Positions 1 to 7,069 of a DNA stretch of 13,456 nucleotides are shown here, piece after piece; the stretch's first letter is position 1; the number at the start of each line of letters is the position of its first letter. Under the pieces are notes generated by a model, which had not been told where the DNA came from, ran no database searches, and saw only the letters and a program-made list of their open reading frames with translations. The position numbers were made by a program, and so were the translations under genes. The stretch spans positions 13,037-26,492 of the forward strand of contig NPFB01000026.1 of assembly GCA_014084085.1 (NCBI GenBank), written 5' to 3'. The DNA is from Hondaea fermentalgiana (Eukaryota; Sar; Bigyra; Thraustochytrida; Thraustochytriidae).

Positions 1-437
1 AGCGAGTCGAGTCTGCCGCGCTCTCACCGCGGGCCCGGACGCTGCGGCGCGAAGGGACCTATCGCGCGCGCAGCCGGATAGACCGCTTCCGGCCTGCGCG
101 GCCCCCGCCGCTGGCCTCCGCGCGGGTCCGGCCTGACGGCGCGCGGCAGAAGAAGGGAAGCGAGAGAGAGAGAGAGAGAGAGCGCCAAACGGCCGCGAGG
201 AGCGGCGAGAGGGCGTGCGGCGAGCGGAGCGAGAGGAGGGGGAGGAGGAGAGGTCGGGGATTGCTAGATCTTTGGTGGGCGAGCGAAGAGAAACGAGGGT
301 TTGAAGGGAGAAAGCAGCGGAGCACGGGACGTGCGTGCAAGGCGCAAAGACAGATAGATATCTCTGCGCCCTCTCCTGGGCCTTTTCTTGCCTTGCTTTA
401 TCTCTCCTTATCTTTCCTTACCGTCCCTGTGCGTACG
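1..437. other. GC-rich leader / upstream region of the TPR-glycosyltransferase gene
   Basis: No gene is supported here. The left part is very GC-rich. It is followed by purine-rich DNA (about 155-345) and then a pyrimidine-rich stretch (about 360-430) just before the ATG at 438. The reading frame of the downstream gene stays open back to about 261, but it has no ATG before 438, so this part is most likely promoter and 5' UTR. No clear TATA box was seen. Confidence 0.6.
162..182. repeat. GA dinucleotide microsatellite
   Basis: A 21-base uninterrupted alternation of G and A lies inside a broader purine-rich tract upstream of the first gene. It is a simple sequence repeat, likely to vary in length between strains, and may sit in the promoter or 5' UTR. 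Confidence 0.9.
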
Positions 438-1769
438 ATGGAGTCCCAGGCGAGCTTGCTGAGGATTCCGAGCGGTCACACGAGGTTCTCGTGGGCTGGG
501 CGAAATCATGCCGAGGACATTCCGGTGGGACACACGTGGGAAAGCTGGTATGGTCGAGACGCGACTCCAGAGCAAGAAAAGCGTGCGCGCGCATATGGTA
601 AACTCGCCGGAGTGGTCCGTCGACGAGGCCAACACAAACGAGCATTGGCAGGACTACGATCTGCACTAGAAATGGCGCCGGCCCTCCCGGCGACGCACTA
701 CAACCTTGGGTGCGTTTGGGACGATCTCGGTGCCCTTCCCCTCGCTATTGCGCATTTCGAAATGGCGGCAAGTCTGAAGCCATCCTTTCTTGAGGCCTTT
801 GACTGCTTGGCCGGAGCTTTGCTCAAGCGTGGTAGTCGTAAGGATCTGGAGCACGCAAGAGTGGCCTGCGAACAAGCCTTGCGTCTTGCGCGAAACGACA
901 GCGCTGCGCACTGGAATTTGGGGAGTGCCCTGCGAAGACTCGGTAAAGCCGATGAAGCGATTGCGCGGGCGTGGAGCGCGATTCTCCATGAGTGCAAGTC
1001 TCCAGGGTTTACCCCATTGCTCGTTGATGTGAAGACGCTTGGTGGCAACGATCTCCGTGAAGCGAAAGTACCGCAAGGCTCAGCAGTCGCTGTCGTCTGC
1101 GTCAAATGGGGTACAAAGTACGATGCAGTTTACGTAAACAACCTGCGCGCAGCAGTGTCTCGACACATCGGCAACCTTTCACACGAGTTTTTTTGTTTTA
1201 CCGAGGATTCTTCGGGCGTTGACAGCACGACCCGTCCGCTTCCAGACAATGAATGGACAGGGTGGTGGCACAAGGCGTCGGTTCTCTTTTCGGGTCATCT
1301 TGAGAGACATATTCCAGAACGCTTCGAGCGCGTTCTGTACTTGGACCTTGACACGGTCATTGTGGGTCCGATTCAGGACATTGCCGAATACGCGGGTCCG
1401 TTTGCGACACTGTACACAAGCGATTTTGGCAAGACGGAAGATAGAGAAGGTGGGTACAATAGTTCAATGATGGCGTTTCCGCGCGGGTGCGAAGCGCTGC
1501 AAGCGGCGATCTTTGGCCAACTCGACGCTTTGGGCGTGGACCACGTGAAGCGGTTCGTGCACCGACTGGATTTCTGGCTGGAAATGACGGTGCGTGGCGC
1601 TGCGTCCCTGCAGTCGCTCTTCCCCGGCCGTCTGCTCGACTTCAAGACGCACGTGCGCGAGGCGGACTCGCTGCCGACCTCCGCGAGCGTCGTGAACTTC
1701 CCGCTCCGACCCAAGCCGCACGAGGTCGCGGACGCCGCATGGATGCAGGCGCACTGGCGTCCCGCGTGA
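438..1769 (+). CDS. TPR-repeat glycosyltransferase (GT-A type, GT8-like)
   Basis: This 443-residue protein combines tetratricopeptide repeats with a putative nucleotide-sugar glycosyltransferase domain. Residues about 47-186 hold three to four TPR units, with typical NLG and A/L spacing (for example HYNLGCVWDDLG near 88 and HWNLGSALRRLG near 158). The catalytic part runs from about 214 to 425. It starts with VVCVKWGTKY and carries a DxD motif (D303, D305, in YLDLDTVIVG) expected to hold the metal and sugar nucleotide, then NSSMMAFPRG near 341. This pattern resembles bacterial glycosyltransferases. There is no signal peptide or membrane segment, so a cytosolic location is likely. The ATG at 438 is chosen because it is the first in-frame ATG and has A at -3 and G at +4. 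Residues 10-23 and 28-41 form an imperfect duplicate. The acceptor and sugar are unknown; the TPRs may dock partners. Confidence 0.75.
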   Translation: MESQASLLRIPSGHTRFSWAGRNHAEDIPVGHTWESWYGRDATPEQEKRARAYGKLAGVVRRRGQHKRALAGLRSALEMAPALPATHYNLGCVWDDLGALPLAIAHFEMAASLKPSFLEAFDCLAGALLKRGSRKDLEHARVACEQALRLARNDSAAHWNLGSALRRLGKADEAIARAWSAILHECKSPGFTPLLVDVKTLGGNDLREAKVPQGSAVAVVCVKWGTKYDAVYVNNLRAAVSRHIGNLSHEFFCFTEDSSGVDSTTRPLPDNEWTGWWHKASVLFSGHLERHIPERFERVLYLDLDTVIVGPIQDIAEYAGPFATLYTSDFGKTEDREGGYNSSMMAFPRGCEALQAAIFGQLDALGVDHVKRFVHRLDFWLEMTVRGAASLQSLFPGRLLDFKTHVREADSLPTSASVVNFPLRPKPHEVADAAWMQAHWRPA

Positions 1770-2604
1770 AATTTTAACTTTATAGCAGGCCCTCTACCTG
1801 CGCGAATTTCTACAATGATTGCTCGCTCCCTCTGCTGCCTGTGCTCAACGCGCACGACCGCAGCAGCCGCCGTGCGACTCCGGTCTGCGCCAACGCACGG
1901 CATGGCACGGCTCGATGTTCCATCTTCTTGTGCGCACACTGTCAGCACTCCTCTTGCGCGCAGCGCACCTCCCGCAAGCCTCGCCAGGGCGGCCCCTCGC
2001 GGCCTCGTATCCTCGCGGTTGCAGTCCTCGTCGCGGTCGTAGTCCTCGTCGCGGTCGCCGTCCTCGTCGCGGTCCGCGTTGCTGTTGCTGCCTGCCGCGG
2101 CACGTGCTGGCATCTCTTCCTTTTTCAGGCTGGACCCGGCGGAGGGCGCGGAGACCCTCTGCGGGCGTCCCTGTCTTCCCCCTCAATTTTTCTTTTCTAA
2201 TCTTTCTTTACTTCCGCCGTCTCTTTTGGCGCGCGACTGCCCTCCCGGCGGGGGCCGCTGCTGCGCGTGCTGGCTGGCGCTGCGCGGCCGCGTCGGGCTC
2301 CGAGTTGCGGGCGTTGGCCGGGCCGCCATCGATGGACTGGCCGGCCGCCTGGCCGCGAGGCGGAGTTCAAGTTCGCCTTCTTGCCTGTTCACTTCTTTTT
2401 CGGATCGTCTTCTCCTTCTCCTTCTATAGGCCTACCTCTCTCTGCGTCTGCGCCGCGCGATCTTTGCATGCACGGCATGATGGGTTCTCCCAAATCGCGA
2501 ACGACGAGGAGCGCGAGACGCACGAGGAGCACGCGGCGCGCGGCGAGGGCGAGAGCGAGCGCGAGCGCGGGAGCGGGGAAGCGAGGGGGAGCGGGAAGGC
2601 GAGC
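1770..2604. other. Intergenic region and promoter/leader of the SOD-like gene
   Basis: No gene is convincing here. After the first gene's stop there is a short A/T-rich 3' region, then GC-rich DNA with an 18-bp tandem repeat (2011-2079) and two pyrimidine-rich stretches (about 2165-2225 and 2390-2450). A purine-rich leader (about 2490-2604) runs directly into the ATG at 2605. The frame of the downstream gene is open across the whole gap, but the encoded sequence is low-complexity and the signal peptide begins only at 2605. Out-of-frame ATGs lie at 2468, 2477 and 2480. A polypyrimidine tract ending in TATAG at 2429 could be a 3' splice site of a leader intron. Confidence 0.6.
2011..2079. repeat. 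18-bp GC-rich tandem repeat
   Basis: Three 18-bp units (2026-2043, 2044-2061, 2062-2079) share the core CCTCGTCGCGGTC and differ only in the last bases. A shortened 15-bp unit precedes them at 2011-2025. On the minus strand one frame reads as repeated Asp-Arg-Asp-Glu-Asp, but that frame runs into the coding part of the neighbouring gene and has no recognisable domain. I therefore treat this as non-coding minisatellite DNA. Confidence 0.8.
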
Positions 2605-3792
2605 ATGGCGACGCGCAAGCTGGTCCTCGCGGGCGCCGCCGTCCTGGCGGCGCTCGTGGGCGGGGCGCACGGCGTGCGTGTGGAGGAGGTGGCGGAGACG
2701 CAGCTCAAGGAGAAGGAGTGGGAGGCCAGCGGGATGATGAACAAGGACTGGCGCGGCAAGGACAAGCCCACGGAGATCACCCTGGAGGACCTCACGGCGG
2801 GAAAGTACCAGCTCGACTTTGACCTCAAACCGTTCTTGCTCAAGGCCCAAGACGGCTCGGCGATCGGCTTTGGCGCGGTGGAGGTCGAGGACGGCGACGA
2901 ACTCGGCGGCGGAGACGAGGAGGGCGAGGAGGGCGAAGAGGGCACGGACGACGGCGGAGATGAAGAGGGCCCGGGCGAAGGTGGATCGAACATGGTTCCT
3001 TCGGCTCAAGTCGTGCAACTCGAGGCCTATCCTGGCTCCGGCATCGAAGCCGAGGAAGTGGTAACCGTGATTGAGCCCATTGTTGTGCACCTTTACGAGG
3101 AGAACGACATGGCGACCATCTGCGGTACCCTTGGTAACCTCGAGCCCAACTCGAGTGGCGGCATTCACGTGCATTCCGGCAGCACTTGCGAAATTGCTGG
3201 ACCTCACTACTGGGAGGGCGATGGCGAAGACCCCTGGGCTGGGGCCAAGTGGTACTCTGACGAGAACGGCGTCGCTGTACTCAACATTTCCACGTCTCAG
3301 CCGTACGTGGCCCTCGAGCGCGACTCGACGCCTGGACGCACCGTGGTCGTGCACAACTCCGAGGGCACTCGCGTTGCGTGTGAGGCGCTTCGCGTGGAGC
3401 ATGCCGTGCAAACTACCATTGAACCCGTCGGGGATTCAACGATGAACGGCTTCGCCTACTCCAAGTATGAGGATGGTCAGCTCTATGTTTTTACCTGGGC
3501 TGACACCATTGCGGAGGCCGTTGATGGAAAGGTGTACCTAATGGCTCGCAGAACTTGCCCAGAGGATGACGACTTTTCGAGCTGGACCGGCGCGAAAGTC
3601 TGGAAATCTCAAGAATACACTGTCTCTTCGACGTATCAGGGCTCGAGCCTGCTGAATCGCACCCAAACGTACTTTCCTATTCCTCTTGGTGGACTTTCCC
3701 CGAAAAAGGCTTTCCACAAGTACGAGCCAATTGCCCTGGTCTACCGCGATGTGAATGGCAACATTCTCGGATGTGGCGATGTATCTGCCTAA
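2605..3792 (+). CDS. Secreted Cu-only superoxide dismutase-like protein, two SOD-fold repeats
   Basis: This 395-residue protein should act outside the cell or in the secretory pathway. A signal peptide (about 1-23: basic start, Ala/Leu/Val core, AHG end) fixes the start, supported by A at -3 and G at +4. A Gly/Glu/Asp-rich linker spans about 95-128. Residues about 152-263 match the Cu/Zn superoxide dismutase fold. Copper ligands are GIHVH (H188, H190), GPH (H201) and GRTVVVH (H250). The disulfide pair is C195 and C259, and the active-site Arg is R256 in RVACEAL. The zinc-loop histidines are missing and the electrostatic loop is gone, since H250 and R256 are only six residues apart. This is as described for copper-only SODs such as Candida SOD5. 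Residues about 280-395 look like a second, degenerate repeat (C318, C390) without copper ligands. N-glycosylation sequons occur at N182, N227 and N351. Activity is inferred. Confidence 0.8.
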   Translation: MATRKLVLAGAAVLAALVGGAHGVRVEEVAETQLKEKEWEASGMMNKDWRGKDKPTEITLEDLTAGKYQLDFDLKPFLLKAQDGSAIGFGAVEVEDGDELGGGDEEGEEGEEGTDDGGDEEGPGEGGSNMVPSAQVVQLEAYPGSGIEAEEVVTVIEPIVVHLYEENDMATICGTLGNLEPNSSGGIHVHSGSTCEIAGPHYWEGDGEDPWAGAKWYSDENGVAVLNISTSQPYVALERDSTPGRTVVVHNSEGTRVACEALRVEHAVQTTIEPVGDSTMNGFAYSKYEDGQLYVFTWADTIAEAVDGKVYLMARRTCPEDDDFSSWTGAKVWKSQEYTVSSTYQGSSLLNRTQTYFPIPLGGLSPKKAFHKYEPIALVYRDVNGNILGCGDVSA

Positions 3793-4425
3793 GGTCGTTT
3801 CAACATACCTTTTCGACATCATCCACACCTCCATTCAGGCTCGTCCATTTTAACTCAATGACGCGCGCAAAGAATTGTCAAGATTTTCTTTCCCAAGAAT
3901 CGTTTCGTTCTTCACCTTTGATTTGCTCTCTCTTGACGCTCCAGACCAGCGCTCAACTGGTCTCGGACCTCTTTTCCTTGACCTATATTTTCTGAGATGG
4001 CTCCATTTTGCGCCTGCGCAGAGAGGCAAGCAATGAGATGCCAGAGAGTTATCGTATCAACAAGGCTTGCGTGGTAAGCTTTCAGATCATCGATCCAGTC
4101 ATCACATTAAACTTTGCATGCACTGGGGTGGATTGGTTGGGGGGCGACTCACAGTCCGTAGTATCTGCGCAACGCATTTCACCAACGGCTATATTTTCAT
4201 TCGAGAGGAAGGTGGACATCTCCTTTTACATCGACACTGCGGAGGAGCGAGCGAGCGAGCAAGTGAGCAAGTGAGCAAGGAAGCGAGCATGATCTACTGC
4301 AGGTGACTATATCACGCTCCAAAGCGCCCGCTTTCTTGCTTTGCCGGGCGAGCTCTCGGTGCAGTTTATCACTGCACTTCGAACGATAGATCACAAACGA
4401 TTCATCAGGGTTCACGTACAGCACC
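3793..4425. other. Intergenic region between the SOD-like and EF-hand/C2 genes
   Basis: No gene is supported. The left part should be the 3' UTR of the SOD-like gene; no AATAAA was found on the plus strand. The right part should hold the promoter of the next gene. CTATATTTT at 4189-4197 is a weak TATA candidate, more than 200 bp before the ATG. A GAGC/AAGTGAGC short tandem repeat occupies 4245-4288. Short open frames here lack an ATG start or any recognisable protein character. Confidence 0.55.
4245..4288. repeat. Short tandem repeat of GAGC / GTGAGCAA units
   Basis: The stretch consists of successive GAGC units, then two 8-bp units (AAGTGAGC), then degenerate copies ending GAAGCGAGC. It lies in the probable promoter or leader of the EF-hand/C2 gene. 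Confidence 0.75.
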
Positions 4426-6876
4426 ATGGTAATGAGAGCGCCCTCAAAACCGAGGAGCACAGCTCGATCAAAAGGTTCGCGCCGCTTGCGCCGACCCAGC
4501 GCGGCGCGCATTCTGACCGATTTTAGCGAACCTGTCTACAAGGCGGGAGCAAGACTATACGTAACAGACACAGAAGCCAGAACCACCGCGCGTGTCTTTA
4601 TTCCCCTCGAACTGAGACTCGAGAAGCTCCCCAGCGATGAATCTTTTCCTCTTGATGGACAAATTGCTAAAGGCACGCCCAAAAATCTGCCGCGCTCGTT
4701 GTGCGTTATCGCGCAAGAGCCAAAGTCCCGCGCAAAGTCAAGACTCGTCTTGCACGTTGCGGACATTGATGCTTTCCGAAGCTTTTTGCAAAATACCAGC
4801 GAAGGAAAAAATGCAATGAGTAGCGACATTGAAGCAGTGCGAGACTGGCTGCAGAGTGTGCCAGGGGCTAGCATACCGTCGAATCATGTTTTCTCTTCCG
4901 TGCTTGCTTGCATTCTCCACTGCACGAAGACAGAACATCGCTTCGAGCTCATTTGCGATCCAGGCCGCATGGCAAAGCTCGAGCGTGCGCTGAGCGCGCG
5001 TCGACCGAGCAGCGCGCACATTCCTCGATCCGCGGGCGGATCGGCACCACATGCTCGCGAAATAAAGCTCGTCTCTGGCGCAAGACCGCCGCGCACAGAT
5101 CTCAGCTTGGATGAAGAGAGCGACGAGGCTACTGACGCTGCAACACGGGCTTTTCAAGCTACGCAAAATATGAAAGAGCAAAACCAGCGCATGCGGGCAG
5201 GGAGCGCCGCAAACTCTGACCAACATCTCACGCAAGCAAGCATCACAGTCAAGTCCATTGCAAGCGAACTTCAGCGCCAACAAGATGGCATCGTCGCACA
5301 AAACATCGCAGCCACCGCCTTTCAGGCAGATGAGATCAAGAAGCTCGACGAACTACGCTCGGGTCATAGCAAGCGTCGTGAAGAAAACCGCGCCTATCGC
5401 CAAAAAATGCAAGAGGCCGTCGCCGCCAACGAGCTGGCCATGAGGCTCGAAGCCAAAGCCCGCAGAGAAAAGGTACGTCATACAAGGGAGATGGCGCGCA
5501 TGAAGTGGAGTTGCTTCCCCTTTGCCAATGGCGGGCGTTGGCAAAAAGGTACCGTGATTGGGCCCGGGCCATTACCCATTCGCAAGCTTGCCCTCCTCAA
5601 ACGCCCTTCGCCTTGCGATGAGGAGCAAGATCAAGAGGAAATACATCTTTCCTCTCATCATCGCCATCGCCACCAGAGTGGGCCTTCTTCAAGTCAACGG
5701 GACCGCGTTGCTGCTGCATTTGAGCTTTTGCGCAGGCTCGCAAAGACATATGACCCTCACTATTTGGACTTTGATCGCGCGTTTCTTCGTCTCGATCGCG
5801 CAAATCGGGGCTTCTTGCGACCAGCCGATTTTCGTGTCATGATGCGACCCCTCGGCCTTTCGGACGACGACCACATGCTTTTGTGGTCACACTTTGATCG
5901 CAATCAATCTGGATTTGTCGCAAAAGACGACCTCGTTTGGGGCTTTTACAACAAACGCCAAGTCCTGCAGGAGGCTCAGCGTGTTGATGACTCCACACTT
6001 TTCCGTGCCGAGGTCCTTGATCACATCATACATGAGCAGAAAATCGATGGTGGTGCAAGTGTCGAGGGAGACAGAGCGACTGAAGGCAGCAAAAAGAAAG
6101 ATTCATCCGAAAACAACAAGACTACCGTCATGGTACGTCTTGGAGGCGTGCGTGAATTGCAAGATCTTCCAGACGGATACAAGGTGTTCTGCATCGCATC
6201 GTGCTGCCAAATTTGCAAGGATGACAATGAGGACACACTGATTATTTCAAGCGAGGTCCGCAGCGAAGTCGCTATAGCAAAGTCAATGGGGAACAATCTT
6301 CACAGCATGCAGGTAAATTGGGATGATGATTTCGCCTCGATCGAGCTCTCTGGCGTGTCCACCAAGCATATCGAGATGGAGCATCTGCTTCTTGAATTTC
6401 GCGCGACAGCCCCGGGTGCAACTTCCGATGTAAATTCCCTCTTCTTAGGAGAAATCTTCTTTCCTCTTACGCAGCTCGATTTGCGGACGGCAAGCGATTT
6501 AACCTGGCTCTCCTTGCAGCACGGGGCTCATCACGGGCAAGCTCAGGTACAGGTGCGCGTTGCAGGACTGGTGGCGACCACACAAAAAGCTTGTCGCTCT
6601 CGTCCTGGGCCAAGACAGGTCAATGTGCGGACTGATCGTGAGATACACCAAGTCTCGCCAAAGGAGCAGTATCCCGATCGTGTCGATGAATTTCCTCGCG
6701 AGCGTGCCGCCGCAAAGTCTGTCTTACTCTCACTGCTCCAGGACACTTCGCGATCGCCTTCATCTCCAGAAACTTGGGCTCACACGGGCGATATAGAAGA
6801 TGCATATCTCGATCGGCGCTATGAGCAAGAGCGACGCGAGGCCAAGTCACAACTCGATGCTTTGTTAAGATTGTGA
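4426..6876 (+). CDS. Coiled-coil, EF-hand pair and C2-domain protein (uncharacterised)
   Basis: I do not recognise this 816-residue protein as a named family, but its parts are readable. The N-terminus (1-28) is Arg/Lys/Ser-rich. Residues about 30-180 form an unassigned globular region. Charged helix with coiled-coil character covers about 235-360. Two EF-hand-like units follow. The first loop (457-468, starting D-R-A-N-R-G) has lost its calcium-ligand pattern. The second (491-502, D-R-N-Q-S-G, ending in D) could still bind calcium. Residues about 565-716 resemble a C2 domain: VMVRLGGVRELQDLPDGY, the NWDDDF strand, LGEIFFPL, and a final QVQVRVAGLV strand. The tail is charged and helical. CACCATGG at the start is a strong Kozak context. 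A calcium- or membrane-linked scaffold, cytoskeletal or ciliary, is possible but not shown. Part of the 3' end is duplicated downstream. Confidence 0.8.
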   Translation: MVMRAPSKPRSTARSKGSRRLRRPSAARILTDFSEPVYKAGARLYVTDTEARTTARVFIPLELRLEKLPSDESFPLDGQIAKGTPKNLPRSLCVIAQEPKSRAKSRLVLHVADIDAFRSFLQNTSEGKNAMSSDIEAVRDWLQSVPGASIPSNHVFSSVLACILHCTKTEHRFELICDPGRMAKLERALSARRPSSAHIPRSAGGSAPHAREIKLVSGARPPRTDLSLDEESDEATDAATRAFQATQNMKEQNQRMRAGSAANSDQHLTQASITVKSIASELQRQQDGIVAQNIAATAFQADEIKKLDELRSGHSKRREENRAYRQKMQEAVAANELAMRLEAKARREKVRHTREMARMKWSCFPFANGGRWQKGTVIGPGPLPIRKLALLKRPSPCDEEQDQEEIHLSSHHRHRHQSGPSSSQRDRVAAAFELLRRLAKTYDPHYLDFDRAFLRLDRANRGFLRPADFRVMMRPLGLSDDDHMLLWSHFDRNQSGFVAKDDLVWGFYNKRQVLQEAQRVDDSTLFRAEVLDHIIHEQKIDGGASVEGDRATEGSKKKDSSENNKTTVMVRLGGVRELQDLPDGYKVFCIASCCQICKDDNEDTLIISSEVRSEVAIAKSMGNNLHSMQVNWDDDFASIELSGVSTKHIEMEHLLLEFRATAPGATSDVNSLFLGEIFFPLTQLDLRTASDLTWLSLQHGAHHGQAQVQVRVAGLVATTQKACRSRPGPRQVNVRTDREIHQVSPKEQYPDRVDEFPRERAAAKSVLLSLLQDTSRSPSSPETWAHTGDIEDAYLDRRYEQERREAKSQLDALLRL

Positions 6877-6994
6877 GCGTCGACTTAAGGCGATCGCCAT
6901 TTATCTTCGAAATTTTGAGGTCGCACGGTCGATACGAACGGCGCATACTTTGATTGGCACGATGAGCAAGAGCGGTGCGAGGCAACGTCACAAC
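6733..6994. repeat. Imperfect tandem duplication, about 140 bp, across the 3' end of the EF-hand/C2 gene
   Basis: Copy A (about 6733-6853) codes for the C-terminus of the EF-hand/C2 protein. Copy B (about 6873-6994) lies after its stop codon. Shared anchors are GCGATCGCC (6750 and 6890, offset 140) and ATGAGCAAGAGCG (6821 and 6962, offset 141), with many single-base differences between. Copy B keeps the parent's frame near its end (DEQER...EA.SQ) but has stops at 6886 and 6916, so it is a decayed, non-coding copy. Confidence 0.85.
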
Positions 6995-7069
6995 GACAAG
7001 GTCTCGACATGCAATTTAAGAATTATGAAATTCATCCAGCTTAGTTTCTTCTTCTCCTGTATCGTCAAT

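Noticed and set aside
261..437. N-terminal extension of the TPR-glycosyltransferase with a hydrophobic, anchor-like stretch
   Set aside because: The frame is open, but it begins at TTG and contains no ATG before 438. The hydrophobic reading comes from a pyrimidine-rich leader.
1373..2113. 246-codon minus-strand frame with DRDED repeats
   Set aside because: It overlaps the conserved glycosyltransferase coding sequence antisense, has no domain, and owes its look to the 18-bp repeat.
2389..3411. 340-codon minus-strand frame across the SOD-like gene
   Set aside because: It is antisense to a frame with a signal peptide and conserved SOD motifs. Long antisense frames are expected in GC-rich coding DNA.
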